Notes: generated by a model from the sequence alone, not told the origin. DNA of 64,000 nucleotides from Verrucomicrobiota bacterium (GCA_016716505.1 JADJWF010000003.1:248001-312000); one strand, 5' to 3'; positions 17,686-26,539 are shown, numbered from the stretch's first letter. Numbers and translations: made by a program.

Positions 17686-19047
17686 ATGAATTCGCTCCAA
17701 GCCGAGCCCGCTTCCTCCCGTCGCCGCTTCCTGAAAACGACCGCCGGAGCTGTGCTGGCCGCGCCGATGCTGGCGCCGTCCGCCATCCTCGGAGCCAACG
17801 GGCAGACGCCGCCCAACAGCCGCCTTCACATCGGCCTGCTGGGGTGTGGCGGCATGGGGCGGGCCAATCTGAACGAGTGCGCCAGACACAACGACGTCGT
17901 TGTCACCGCCGCCTGCGATGTCTGGAAGTCCCGCCGCGATTCGGTGGTGGCCCAGTTCAAGGAAACGTGCCAGCCGTACGCGGATTACCGGGAGATGCTG
18001 CAGGCCCGCGACCTGGACGGTGTGATCATCGCCACGCCGCCGCACTGGCACGCGTTGCAGGCAGTCGCCGCCTGCGAGGCCGGCAAGGACATCTACCTGC
18101 AGAAGCCCATGACGCTTCACCTCGGCGAGAGCCTGGCGGTGCGCAACGCGGTCAAGCGGCACGGGCGCATCTCCCAGATCGGCACGCAAATTCACGCCGG
18201 CGAGAATTACCGGCGGGTCGTCGAGTTCATCCGCGCGGGCAACCTCGGCCAGATCGGGGTGGCACGGACGTTCAATGTGATGAACCAGGGTCCGCAGGGA
18301 GTCGGCCACGCCAGCGACACCGCCAAGCCGGAGGGCCTCGATTGGGATCTCTGGTGCGGGCCCGCGCCGTTGAGACCGTTCAATCCCATCCTCGCAGCGG
18401 ACTCCTACTTCCACAGTTCTTGGCTGGACTACAGCGGGGGATGGACTCCTGGGATGGCGCCGCACATCATTGACCTGCCCGTTTGGGCGCTCGACCTCGG
18501 CTATCCGCTGGTGACGAGTTCCTCCGGCGGGCGGTTCGTGGTGAAAGATGACGGGGACGCCTACGACCACCACGAGGTGCTCTGGCGGTATCCGAACCTG
18601 ACCCTCACGTGGATGTCATCATTGACCAACAGCTACGACTTCACGATGCGGGGCGACGTGGCGCCGGAGCGGCGCTTGGGCATCTACTTCCACGGCAGCA
18701 ACGGCACGCTGTACGCCAACTACGGCATGTTCCGCGTCATGGCGGAGGGCGATCGCATGAAGGACAAGAACCCACCGCCTGCCTCGATTCCCCCTTCGCC
18801 GGGCCACGAGCGCGAGTGGCTCGATTGCATGAAATCGCGTCAGCAGCCCTCTTGCAGCGTCTTTTACCACGTCAAGGTGGACGTTCCGATTGTGCTGAGT
18901 TTGTTGTCGCTCAAGCTGGGTCGCTCAATCCGCTTTGATCCCGCGTCCGAGCAAATCGTGGGCGACGCGGAAGCCGCGCGCCTCGCGGTGCCAATCTACC
19001 GTGACCCGTGGAAGTTCCCCGCCCAGTACCTGGGCGAGGCGGCTTGA
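17686..19047 (+). CDS. Tat-exported Gfo/Idh/MocA-family oxidoreductase
   Basis: The ATG at 17686 gives 453 residues. A twin-arginine signal (SSRRRFLKTTAGAVLAAP) precedes a Rossmann fold with GLLGCGGMGRAN. The family signature around the catalytic Lys is seen as DIYLQKPMTLHLGE (EKP is QKP here), and a C-terminal alpha/beta domain follows, with DWDLWCGPAP and HSSWLDYSGGWTPGMAPHIIDLP. That D-x-W-L/C-GPAP type is the large exported subgroup of planctomycetes and verrucomicrobia. These enzymes oxidise or isomerise sugars with tightly bound NAD(P), and folded export via Tat fits. The substrate is unknown. It is transcribed divergently from the prepilin cluster. The change Glu to Gln in the EKP motif is worth noting but occurs in relatives. 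Confidence 0.88.
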   Translation: MNSLQAEPASSRRRFLKTTAGAVLAAPMLAPSAILGANGQTPPNSRLHIGLLGCGGMGRANLNECARHNDVVVTAACDVWKSRRDSVVAQFKETCQPYADYREMLQARDLDGVIIATPPHWHALQAVAACEAGKDIYLQKPMTLHLGESLAVRNAVKRHGRISQIGTQIHAGENYRRVVEFIRAGNLGQIGVARTFNVMNQGPQGVGHASDTAKPEGLDWDLWCGPAPLRPFNPILAADSYFHSSWLDYSGGWTPGMAPHIIDLPVWALDLGYPLVTSSSGGRFVVKDDGDAYDHHEVLWRYPNLTLTWMSSLTNSYDFTMRGDVAPERRLGIYFHGSNGTLYANYGMFRVMAEGDRMKDKNPPPASIPPSPGHEREWLDCMKSRQQPSCSVFYHVKVDVPIVLSLLSLKLGRSIRFDPASEQIVGDAEAARLAVPIYRDPWKFPAQYLGEAA

Positions 19048-19403
19048 TCCTGCGACGACCCGCGGTCGGCGCTGACCGCCGAGTCCTTGGCCGGGCTGAT
19101 TTCGCAGCGGTTGCCCTGGCCGGGTTTGCGGGTGTCTGGCTCCGGCCGCGTCCGCCGATGGGCGCCGCCCGGCCTGGGCCCTCTTCGCCGTCGGCCGCGG
19201 GAAGATGAGCTTGTCGGGCGGGAAGGGCGAAGCATATTCATGGGCGGGTCGAATTCGGCCGGTCGGTCTCGCACACCCGGCAAATCAGATGGCTTGCGAG
19301 CACTCGGAGCGGAGGTGTCAGTGGACCAGGCTCCGGCGGGTTGCCGCGAGCGAAAGCCGACCCGGAGATGACTGACACTTGCCGTGCCCGAATCGGTGGC
19401 GGT
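19048..19403 (+). other. intergenic stretch ahead of tRNA-Arg
   Basis: I see no convincing gene in this 356-nt stretch. It contains an 8-bp inverted repeat, GTGTCAGT (19315-19322) and ACTGACAC (19371-19378), separated by 48 nt and ending 25 nt before the tRNA. No clear promoter box pair for the tRNA could be fitted. Confidence 0.4.
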
Positions 19404-19480
19404 GCGCCCGTAGCTCAGTTGGATAGAGCATCTGCCTTCTAAGCAGGTGGTCCCGCGTTCGAATCGCGGCGGGCGCGCCA
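19404..19480 (+). tRNA. tRNA-Arg (anticodon TCT)
   Basis: The acceptor stem GCGCCCG (19404-19410) pairs with CGGGCGC (19470-19476), followed by discriminator G and an encoded CCA (19478-19480). The D-arm has AGCTCAGTTGGATAGAGC. The anticodon stem TCTGC/GCAGG holds the loop CTTCTAA with anticodon TCT at 19438-19440. The T-arm has GTTCGAATC. It reads AGA codons. Total length is 77 nt. Confidence 0.97.
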
Positions 19481-19512
19481 ACTCACGAAGGGGCTCTGGA
19501 TGGGGTCGGCAT

Positions 19513-19540
19513 TTGGCATTCTTCCGCGGACGGCTATCCT
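19513..19540 (+). promoter_or_regulatory. promoter of the pterin-binding enzyme gene
   Basis: TTGGCA (19513-19518) and TATCCT (19535-19540) are 16 nt apart. The ATG at 19548 starts 7 nt after the -10 box, so the transcript is probably leaderless. This favours 19548 over the in-frame ATG at 19500, which lies upstream of the -35 box. Confidence 0.6.
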
Positions 19541-19547
19541 CCTCGCC

Positions 19548-20435
19548 ATGCTAACCTTGGAGGCACTGTGTGAACTCTTGGCGGCGCAGCGTGACGCCGC
19601 TTCTGCGCGCGTGGCGGAGTTTTCCGTGGGAGGGCGCCCGCTCGCTTTCAACTCGCGGCCGGCCGTCATGGGCGTCGTGAACCTTTCCGCCGATTCCTGG
19701 TATCGGGAAAGCGTGTGCCTGACGGCTGAGATGGCTATTCGTCGCGGGCGCGTTCTGGCAGCCCAGGGGGCGGACATCGTGGACGTGGGGGCGGAATCGT
19801 CCCTGGCGCACGCGAGCCGCGTAGATGAAGCGGGCCAGAACAGCAAGTTACTGCCGGTCGTTAAGGCGCTGGCGGGGGAGGGGATTGCGGTTTCAGTGGA
19901 AACCTACCAGGCGGCGGTTACCCGGGCCTGCTTGGAGGCTGGCGCGGCCGTCCTCAATCTCACGGGCACCGACCGCAGCGAAGAGATGTTCCGGATGGTG
20001 GCCGACCATGACGCGGCAGTCATCATCTGCTACGTCCAAGGCGCCAATGTCAGGGAGGTGGGCGATTTCGATTTCGGCGCGGATCCCACGGCCATGATGC
20101 TTGAGTATTTCGCCCGCCAGATTGAAGTGGCGACGCGGTGCGGGGTGAGGAAGATCTTTGTGGATCCCGGCCTCGGCTTTTACTACCGGAACTTGCAGGA
20201 CAGCGCCGTCCGGGTACGACACCAAATGCGAGTGTTTCTGAACACGTTTCGGCTGAGGACCCTGGGCTTTCCGGTCTGTCACGCGTTGCCCCACGCCTTC
20301 GAGTATTTCGGCGAGGAGGTCCGCTGCGCGGAACCGTTCTTCGCGGTCCTGGCCGCGCTGGGTAAGACCGATTTGTTCCGCACCCACGAGGTCCCCCGCA
20401 CCAAAGCCGTGCTCGACACGCTCGCAATCTATTGA
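19548..20435 (+). CDS. divergent dihydropteroate-synthase-like pterin-binding protein
   Basis: The 295-residue protein has the TIM-barrel motif series of dihydropteroate synthase. VMGVVNLSADSWY is at about 40-52 (compare MGILNVTPDSF), GADIVDVGAES at 74-84, SVETY at 116-120, VLNLTG, VDPGLGFYYRN and a closing LFRTHEV. Several residues of the classic enzyme are changed: the loop after GAES lacks RPG, the strand Asp of SVDT is Glu, and the G-x-SRK motif carrying the catalytic Lys is replaced by VCHALPHAF. It therefore binds a pterin or similar compound with reasonable likelihood but may not be the folate-pathway enzyme. An alternative start lies at 19500. No folate genes are adjacent. Confidence 0.75.
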   Translation: MLTLEALCELLAAQRDAASARVAEFSVGGRPLAFNSRPAVMGVVNLSADSWYRESVCLTAEMAIRRGRVLAAQGADIVDVGAESSLAHASRVDEAGQNSKLLPVVKALAGEGIAVSVETYQAAVTRACLEAGAAVLNLTGTDRSEEMFRMVADHDAAVIICYVQGANVREVGDFDFGADPTAMMLEYFARQIEVATRCGVRKIFVDPGLGFYYRNLQDSAVRVRHQMRVFLNTFRLRTLGFPVCHALPHAFEYFGEEVRCAEPFFAVLAALGKTDLFRTHEVPRTKAVLDTLAIY

Positions 20436-20559
20436 GGCACCTTCAGCTCGCCCAAAACGGCCGGAGGCTGCCAAGAGCGGCCGATCCACGACGACCGACG
20501 AACGGACGGGGGCTCCTCAGACTTGCCTCGATCCCGGCGGACCGTTGGCAAGGTCCTGG

Positions 20560-20588
20560 CTGGCATCCGCCACAGCGGTCGTTACACT
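20560..20588 (+). promoter_or_regulatory. promoter of the solitary moxR gene
   Basis: CTGGCA (20560-20565) and TACACT (20583-20588) are 17 nt apart. The GTG at 20596 follows the -10 box after 7 nt, implying a leaderless transcript and supporting GTG as the start. Confidence 0.5.
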
Positions 20589-20595
20589 GCCGCGC

Positions 20596-21585
20596 GTGAG
20601 CAACGCTTTGGAAACCGTGAATGCGGAAGTCATGGCGAGCGGCACGTTTGTGCAGCCGCTGATGGCGGAGATGGCGAAAGTCATCGTCGGGCAGAAGTAC
20701 CTTGTGGAGCGGCTGGTTATTTCGCTCCTCGCCAACGGGCACGTGCTGCTGGAAGGCGTTCCCGGCCTGGCGAAGACCCTCTCCGTCAAGGCCCTGGCCA
20801 GCACGCTCAACGTCAGCTTTTCGCGCATCCAGTTCACGCCCGACATGCTCCCGGCGGACATCATCGGCACCCAGATTTACACGCCGAGCACCCGGAAGTT
20901 CACGGTGCGGAAGGGGCCGATTTTCGCCAACCTGATTCTCGCGGACGAAATCAACCGCGCGCCGGCGAAGGTTCAGAGCGCCCTGCTCGAGGCCATGCAG
21001 GAAAAGCAGGTCACGATCGGGGATCAAACGTTCAAGCTGGAGGAACCTTTCCTGGTGCTGGCGACGCAAAACCCCATCGAGCAGGAAGGCACCTATCCGC
21101 TCCCGGAGGCGCAGGTGGACCGGTTCATGATGAAGCTGAAAATCGGCTACCCCACGCGCGAGGAGGAGCGCCAGATTCTCGACCTGATGGCAATGACGAG
21201 CGGCCAACCGACGGCGGCCCAGGTGGTGGAGGCGGATCGCGTGCTCGCTGCCCGCGAAACGATCAACCACATCTACATGGACGAGAAGGTGAAGAACTAC
21301 ATCGTGGACCTGGTGTGCTGCACGCGCGACCCGGAGCGCTACAAGATCCCGGTCAAGGACTTCATCCAGCTCGGGGCATCACCGCGCGCCACGATCGCGT
21401 TGACGCTTTGCGCCAAAGCCCACGCGTTTCTCCGGGGACGCGGCTACGTGACTCCCCAGGACGTCAAGAGCGTGGGCATGGACGTGCTCCGTCATCGCGT
21501 GACCGTCACTTACGAGGCGGAAGCGGAGGACAAGACGCCCGAGACGATCATTCAGCGAATCTTCGACGAGATGCCGGTCCCGTGA
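20596..21585 (+). CDS. MoxR-family AAA ATPase, solitary copy
   Basis: From the GTG at 20596 the protein has 329 residues; in-frame ATGs at 20545 and 20632 are less likely given the promoter. Walker A is GVPGLAKT (54-61), with Walker B LILADEINRAP, the ATQNPIEQEGTYPLPEAQ sensor region and a C-terminal lid with LGASPRATIAL. It is closely related in layout to the MoxR at 522-1523, but it stands alone: the next gene is on the opposite strand and no DUF58 or VWA gene follows. Its partner protein must be encoded elsewhere or differ. It probably acts as a chaperone-type ATPase in the cytoplasm. Confidence 0.92.
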   Translation: MSNALETVNAEVMASGTFVQPLMAEMAKVIVGQKYLVERLVISLLANGHVLLEGVPGLAKTLSVKALASTLNVSFSRIQFTPDMLPADIIGTQIYTPSTRKFTVRKGPIFANLILADEINRAPAKVQSALLEAMQEKQVTIGDQTFKLEEPFLVLATQNPIEQEGTYPLPEAQVDRFMMKLKIGYPTREEERQILDLMAMTSGQPTAAQVVEADRVLAARETINHIYMDEKVKNYIVDLVCCTRDPERYKIPVKDFIQLGASPRATIALTLCAKAHAFLRGRGYVTPQDVKSVGMDVLRHRVTVTYEAEAEDKTPETIIQRIFDEMPVP

Positions 21586-21628
21586 TCAGCGGGATCCGCC
21601 GCTGGGCAGCTCGCCGGAGGCCCTCCCC

Positions 21629-22600
21629 CTACAGGCCAAAAGCACGTTGCATTTGCTCCCGGACGACCTTCAGTCGGGCCACGTCGCCGCCGCCCACTTC
21701 GGCCGTGGCCCAGCCAGCGAAGCCGATTTCTTGGAGCGCCTTGCGCACGTCAGCCCACGGCAGGTCATCATCGGGACTGGTGATGTCCACAAACTTGTCA
21801 CGGGCGCGGCTGAATCCCTTGACGTCCAGCTTGACGCAGCGGTGGCCAAACGCGCGGATCCACTCGCCGGGCTGGCCGTACTTCCAGTGATTCCCAAGGT
21901 CGTAGTACATGCCCACCCACGGGCTCCGGAAGCTGTCCACGAAGCGAATGAACTGCTCCGGCCCTTGCTCGGGCTTGCCGTCGTGATCGTAGAACATCTG
22001 GTTCCAGACGTTTTCGATGAGAATCGGCTGGCCATACACGGCGGCGAGGGGAATGAGCCGCTTGATCTCCGTGCGGGCCCGTTCCTCGACCTCTTCGGGC
22101 GAACCGTCCGCCCCGCGGCCAATGACGATCAACACCCCGCAACCGCCGGCCGCGTGGGCGACACGGATGCAGTGTTCGATGTTCTTGCGGCCCGCGTCGC
22201 GGTCCTCCGCGTTGGGGCTGGTTAGCCGCTTCTCCCAGTGGGCGTGGTTGATCGCGTTGTGAACGAAGACGCCCGATTGCTCCACGGCCTCGCGGGCTTG
22301 TTCGACCGTGTAGTCGGCGGCCTGGTCCAGATCCACGCCGTCAAAGCCCGCCTCCCGCGCCAGGCTCAATCGCTCGGCGAGCGTGAGTTTGCGACTGCCC
22401 GACTTGTCCGTGATCATCCCGAGCTTGCAGGAGAGCAGCAATCGCCGGCCCTCCGGCGGCGCGACGACGCGAGCCGGGGTTGGGGAACTGGCCGGAGTCG
22501 GCGCGTCGGCTGCCAGAACGGCCGCGGCCGGGGTCAGAGCCGCCGCGCTGGCGGCACCGAAGAAAGCGCGTCGGGAGAGTGTGGATGAGGTAGCGTGCAT
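21629..22600 (-). CDS. exported sugar phosphate isomerase/epimerase-like TIM-barrel protein
   Basis: The 323-residue protein opens with a Tat-like signal (LSRRAFFGAASAAALTPAAA) and a Ala/Pro linker. An AP-endonuclease-family-2/xylose-isomerase-like barrel follows: LSLAREAGFDGVDLDQ, NAINHAHW, IENVWNQMFYDHDG, GMYYDLGNHWKYG (metal-ligand region), KLDVKGFSR and a final TAEVGGGD. The Glu, Asp, His and Glu positions expected for a divalent metal are plausible in these segments. Relatives isomerise or epimerise sugars and often accompany Gfo/Idh/MocA oxidoreductases, of which three are in this window. Export suggests a periplasmic substrate. Confidence 0.85.
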   Translation of the reverse strand: MHATSSTLSRRAFFGAASAAALTPAAAVLAADAPTPASSPTPARVVAPPEGRRLLLSCKLGMITDKSGSRKLTLAERLSLAREAGFDGVDLDQAADYTVEQAREAVEQSGVFVHNAINHAHWEKRLTSPNAEDRDAGRKNIEHCIRVAHAAGGCGVLIVIGRGADGSPEEVEERARTEIKRLIPLAAVYGQPILIENVWNQMFYDHDGKPEQGPEQFIRFVDSFRSPWVGMYYDLGNHWKYGQPGEWIRAFGHRCVKLDVKGFSRARDKFVDITSPDDDLPWADVRKALQEIGFAGWATAEVGGGDVARLKVVREQMQRAFGL

Positions 22601-22755
22601 GTTTTTTGAAGGTGCGGATCAGGCAACCGCCGGAATGTTGTTCCTTGGCCGCGCTGTGGCAACCGTGATTCGCGAGGGTGGCTGCCGGCGTCGGCCGCCC
22701 TGTACGGCTGGAGCTTGGCCCAAGACATTTCTGCCTGTGTCCGGCAAAGCACACC

Positions 22756-22785
22756 TTGACGGCGCGGAAGCCTGAGACTTAGCGT
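22756..22785 (+). promoter_or_regulatory. candidate promoter of the prepilin gene at 22816
   Basis: TTGACG (22756-22761) and TAGCGT (22780-22785) are 18 nt apart and lie 30 nt upstream of the ATG, giving a leader of roughly 24 nt. No Shine-Dalgarno sequence is visible in that leader. Confidence 0.5.
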
Positions 22786-22815
22786 GTCCTCGTAACTTCC
22801 AGACGTAAATTCAGT

Positions 22816-23658
22816 ATGCGAACGACCTCTCTTGAAATCGGGACGCCAGCGGTTCGACGCGGCGGTTTCACCCTGATCGAGCTGCTCGTGGTGATCGCGA
22901 TCATCGCGATCCTTGCCGGGATGCTGCTGCCGGCATTGTCCAAGGCCAAGGCCAAGGCGCAGTCCATCTCGTGCATGAGCAACTACAAGCAGCTCCAACT
23001 GGCCTGGGCGCTGTACGCCAACGACTACAACGACTTCATCGTTCCGAACGCCATCGGCTCGCGCAATGCCTGGATTGACGGCACCGGCAACAACCTGGCG
23101 TACTCGATGCCCGGCGCAACGAACATCATGACCATCACCAACGGCATGCTGTTCAAGTACAACTCCTCGGCGGCCATTTACGTGTGCCCGGGCCAGCGGG
23201 GCGTGCTGATCAGCGGCAAGGAAAACATCCGTTTCAAGCCGGTGCGAAGCTGCTCGATCAGCGGTCAGATGAACGGTGGTACCGACGCCAGTGGTGGTGT
23301 GCCGGGTGGGCGCATTGATCCGATCGTCCTGGCCGGCAATCCTCCGGATGCCCTGGCGCACAAGAAGGTCTCGGACATCAACCGGCCCGGCCCCTCCCAG
23401 GCGTTCGTCTTCATAGACGAGGGCATCACGATTGATGACGGCTATTTCGCCGTGAAGGTCAATCAGGCGGAATGGCAGAACTACCCGGCGACCCGGCACG
23501 GTGGCTCGGCGTCGCTGTCGTTCGCCGACGGCCACAGCGAAATCTACAAGTGGATCGAGCCTTCGACGCTGCAACTCAACGTGAGCCGGCCGTACACCGG
23601 CTTTGCTTCCACTCGCGCGGGCGATCGGGACCTCGCCAAACTCGCGCGCCTACATTGA
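22816..23658 (+). CDS. prepilin-like protein with type IV N-terminal methylation motif
   Basis: The 280-residue protein has a short 17-residue leader ending in RRGG, then FTLIELLVVIAIIAILAG with Glu at +5. Next come the MLLPALSKAKAKAQSISCMSN region and a globular domain with VCPGQRG and the family end motif RHGGSASLSFADGHSE. It belongs to the same H-x9-DG pseudopilin group as the genes at 16449 and 37404. It stands as a single gene with its own promoter and a strong terminator 37 nt downstream. Prepilin peptidase would process it at Gly-Phe. The structure it contributes to is unknown. Confidence 0.9.
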   Translation: MRTTSLEIGTPAVRRGGFTLIELLVVIAIIAILAGMLLPALSKAKAKAQSISCMSNYKQLQLAWALYANDYNDFIVPNAIGSRNAWIDGTGNNLAYSMPGATNIMTITNGMLFKYNSSAAIYVCPGQRGVLISGKENIRFKPVRSCSISGQMNGGTDASGGVPGGRIDPIVLAGNPPDALAHKKVSDINRPGPSQAFVFIDEGITIDDGYFAVKVNQAEWQNYPATRHGGSASLSFADGHSEIYKWIEPSTLQLNVSRPYTGFASTRAGDRDLAKLARLH

Positions 23659-23694
23659 CCCGCCGCGGTAGATTTGCCGGCCATCGCTCAAGCA

Positions 23695-23721
23695 ACCGCG
23701 CCCCGGTGGCGCGGTTTTTTT
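23695..23721 (+). terminator. rho-independent terminator after the prepilin gene
   Basis: A perfect 8-bp stem ACCGCGCC (23695-23702) / GGCGCGGT (23708-23715) with a 5-nt loop is followed by a run of T to 23721. It is the best intrinsic terminator I found in the window. Confidence 0.9.
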
Positions 23722-24109
23722 GGGTGATCATCGAGCAGGTTCAGATCGCACGGACGGGGTAAGACTGGGCCGAGTGCGGATCACGCGGCGCCCGATGCCA
23801 CTCCGGTTCGCGCTGGCCCCCAAGCGGCCCAGCCTCATCCAGCAAGAGCCGGTCACTGGCTCGCGAATCGTCCGTCACCTTGATCGCGCAGGTCGGTGGC
23901 AGAAGCGCCAGCCGCCGCAGCCCAGGTCGTTCATTGCCATCCGCGAGGATCGTTGCCGCGAGCCGGCGGGTATTTCCGGGCGGTCGGGTTGGAGTTGGTG
24001 CCCGACCGGACCGTCGGCCGCGCGGCGCAATGGCGCCCCTTACGGCTGGCTTTCGGGGACGGCGTCGTCCAGCATCTGCCCCGCCGCCGACAAACCAGAA
24101 TCTCCGATC
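23722..24109 (+). other. 388-nt intergenic stretch with no gene seen
   Basis: Between the terminator and the next gene I find no convincing frame, hairpin or promoter pair. Frames that are open here have Arg/Pro-rich compositions typical of non-coding GC-rich DNA. Confidence 0.4.
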
Positions 24110-25216
24110 ATGAAAAGCAAGGGACGAGTCAAAGTGGGGATCATCGGATCCCAGTTCGAGGCAGATATTCACGCCGAGTCGTTTCGAATCATGCCCGACG
24201 AAGCCGAGGTGGTGGCCGTCGCCTCCCCAACCCCGGGCAACGCCGAGCGATTTGCCCGCAAGCACGGCATTCCCCGTTTCTTCACGGACTACCGCACCAT
24301 GCTGGCCGAGCCGGACATCGAGATGGTCACCATCGCCGCGCCGAACGCGCTGCACGCGCAGATGACGGTGGATGCTGCCAATGCCGGCAAGCATGTCGTG
24401 TGTGAGAAGCCCCTCTGCATGACTTTGGAGGAGGCCGACCTGATGATCGAAACGTGCCGCCAGCGGGGCGTCTTGTTGCTGTACGCCGAGGAGTTGTTCT
24501 TTACGCCAAAGTACGTCAAGGCGAAGCAAATGGCGGACGAGGGGGCCTTTGGCCGGGTGTACTTGGTCAAGCAGGCCGAGAAGCATTTCGGGCCGCATGC
24601 TCCGTGGTTTTGGGATGTCAACCGGTCCGGCGGCGGGGTGTTCATGGACATGGGTTGTCACGGCATCGCGTTTTGCTGGTGGTTCCTCGGCCGGCCCAAG
24701 ATCAAGAGCGTACTGGCGCACATGGGCACGTACGTGCATGGCGACAAGACCGAGGGCGAGGACGATGCGGTGTGCCTCCTTGATTTTGAGGGGGGAGCCA
24801 AAGGGATGGTGGAAAACAGTTGGGCCCGGCGGGGTGGAATGGAGGACCGCGTCGAGGTGTACGGCGAAGGAGGCGTGACGTACGCCGACTTGCACATGGG
24901 CAACGCTCTCCCCACTTACAGCGAATATGGCTACGGGTACGCGGTGGAAAAAGCGCCGACGACCAAGGGCTGGACCTACCCGGTCTTCGAGGAGTTATGG
25001 AACTACGGTTTTCCCCAGGAAATGCGCCACTTTGCCCGGTGCGTGCGGGGCAAAGACACGCCGCTGGTGACGGGAGAAGACGGGCGCGTTGTCCAGGAGG
25101 CTCTCCTCGCGGGGTATCGGTCTGCCGGGCTGGGGGCACGAGTGAACCTGCCTTTCCGGCCTGCGGGTGTGAAACGACCGATTGATCTTTGGCGGCAGGG
25201 CGGGGCTGCCGCCTGA
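24110..25216 (+). CDS. cytoplasmic Gfo/Idh/MocA-family oxidoreductase
   Basis: The ATG at 24110 gives 368 residues without a signal peptide, unlike the other two members of this family in the window. A Rossmann fold begins VKVGIIGSQFEADIHAESF, a slightly altered dinucleotide loop (GxxG lacks the third Gly). The catalytic motif is intact as HVVCEKPLCMTLEEAD. The second domain has YAEELFFTPKYVKAK and MDMGCHGIAFCWWFLG, including the His typical of catalysis. It probably oxidises a sugar or inositol derivative with NAD(P). It is monocistronic by layout, with the convergent hflX gene 33 nt downstream. Confidence 0.9.
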   Translation: MKSKGRVKVGIIGSQFEADIHAESFRIMPDEAEVVAVASPTPGNAERFARKHGIPRFFTDYRTMLAEPDIEMVTIAAPNALHAQMTVDAANAGKHVVCEKPLCMTLEEADLMIETCRQRGVLLLYAEELFFTPKYVKAKQMADEGAFGRVYLVKQAEKHFGPHAPWFWDVNRSGGGVFMDMGCHGIAFCWWFLGRPKIKSVLAHMGTYVHGDKTEGEDDAVCLLDFEGGAKGMVENSWARRGGMEDRVEVYGEGGVTYADLHMGNALPTYSEYGYGYAVEKAPTTKGWTYPVFEELWNYGFPQEMRHFARCVRGKDTPLVTGEDGRVVQEALLAGYRSAGLGARVNLPFRPAGVKRPIDLWRQGGAAA

Positions 25217-25249
25217 GACTCCTGGCCGGTCCACCCCCGGGGGATCGGA

Positions 25250-26539
25250 TCACAAGTCCGCCACGATGTACGGCGCGAATTCGCCCCGAAGGTGGGGGGG
25301 AATTCGGGCTTTGAACCGTGCCACCTCGCCGAGGTAGCGACGACTCACAATCTGCGCGACTTCGTGGAGCCGCGATATGACCGTGGCTTCCTCATGGGGG
25401 ATCGCGAGCTCCACGAAGTCCCGGACGGGACGGAGCCGGCTGCCCAGTTCCGCCAACAGAGCCGGAAATCCCTCGCCCGTCCGGGCGGACACAAACACGC
25501 TGTGCGGAAACCGTTCGCTCCAGCGCTCGAGTTCGCCGCGTTCCCCGAGCCGGTCAATCTTGTTGAACACCATCAGCACTGTCTTCCCCCCCGCTGCGAG
25601 TTCCTTGAGGACGGTGTCCACCGCGAGAATCTGTTCTCCGGCGTGCGGGTGGGTGATGTCCACGACATGCAGCAGCAGGTCGGCGTTCACGACCTCTTCG
25701 AGCGTGGCCTTGAAGGCCTCGACCAGGCCGTGCGGCAGCTTGCGGATGAACCCCACCGTGTCGGAAAGCAGGACATTCTGGTTGGTCGGCAGCCGTAATC
25801 GCCGCGTCGTGGGGTCAAGCGTGGCGAAGAGCTTGTCCTCCTCCAGAACGCTGGCGCCGGTCAGCGCGTTGAACAGTGTGGATTTGCCCGCGTTGGTGTA
25901 ACCAACAATTGAAGCCAGCGGCCATTGGTTGCGCTGGCGTCCTTGACGCTGGGTGGTCCGCTGCCGCCGCACTTCTTCCAGTTCCCGCTTCAGCTTGTCT
26001 ATGCGTTCCTGCACCTTGCGGCGGTCCGCCTCGAGCTGACTCTCGCCCTCGCCGCCGCGCATGCCGATGCCGCCCCGCTGGCGGGACAGGTGGGTCCAAA
26101 ATCGCGTCAGGCGGGGCAGGAGATGTTCGAGTTGCGCCAGCTCCACCTGCAGCTTGCCCTCCCGCGTCCGGGCCCGTTGGGCGAAGATGTCGAGAATCAG
26201 GTCCGTCCGGTCCAGGACTTTGCACCCGAAGATGCGCTCGAGGTTGCGGGACTGCGCCGGCGACAGCTCGTCGTCGAAGATGACGGTATCCGCCGCCAAT
26301 TCCTCGCAACGCGCCGCCAATTCTGCGGCCTTGCCCGTGCCGATGTACGTGGCCGCGACCGGACGTTCCAGTCGTTGCGTGCCTTCACCGACGATCAGGC
26401 CACCGGCGGTCCGGGCAAGTTCGGCCAGCTCGGCGAGCGACTCGCCCACCTCCAAGGCGCCCCGCGTTTTGAAATCCGCGGCGATCAGGAACACGCGCTC
26501 GGTTTGCTTCTCGCGAGCGGTCGAAACAAGTGCTTTCAC
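25250..26539 (-). CDS. hflX: ribosome-associated GTPase HflX
   Basis: The 429-residue protein shows the HflX order. An N-terminal domain has IVGEGTQRLERPVAATYIGTGK-like segments and a Gly-rich linker (GGIGMRGGEGESQLE). A coiled-coil stretch and then a G domain follow, with IVGYTNAGKST (G1), DTVGFIRKLPH (G3) and VFNKIDRL (G4). HflX splits stalled or stress-inactivated ribosomes. The start is GTG at 26539. A weak TTGCCG box with an imperfect -10 lies 7 nt before it, so this could be another leaderless gene, but the -10 is poor. It is divergent from corA and convergent with the oxidoreductase. Confidence 0.96.
   Translation of the reverse strand: MKALVSTAREKQTERVFLIAADFKTRGALEVGESLAELAELARTAGGLIVGEGTQRLERPVAATYIGTGKAAELAARCEELAADTVIFDDELSPAQSRNLERIFGCKVLDRTDLILDIFAQRARTREGKLQVELAQLEHLLPRLTRFWTHLSRQRGGIGMRGGEGESQLEADRRKVQERIDKLKRELEEVRRQRTTQRQGRQRNQWPLASIVGYTNAGKSTLFNALTGASVLEEDKLFATLDPTTRRLRLPTNQNVLLSDTVGFIRKLPHGLVEAFKATLEEVVNADLLLHVVDITHPHAGEQILAVDTVLKELAAGGKTVLMVFNKIDRLGERGELERWSERFPHSVFVSARTGEGFPALLAELGSRLRPVRDFVELAIPHEEATVISRLHEVAQIVSRRYLGEVARFKARIPPHLRGEFAPYIVADL

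Noticed and set aside
19404..19480. tRNA-Arg as the attachment site of an integrated element
   Set aside because: I see no integrase and no second copy of the tRNA 3' end in the window.
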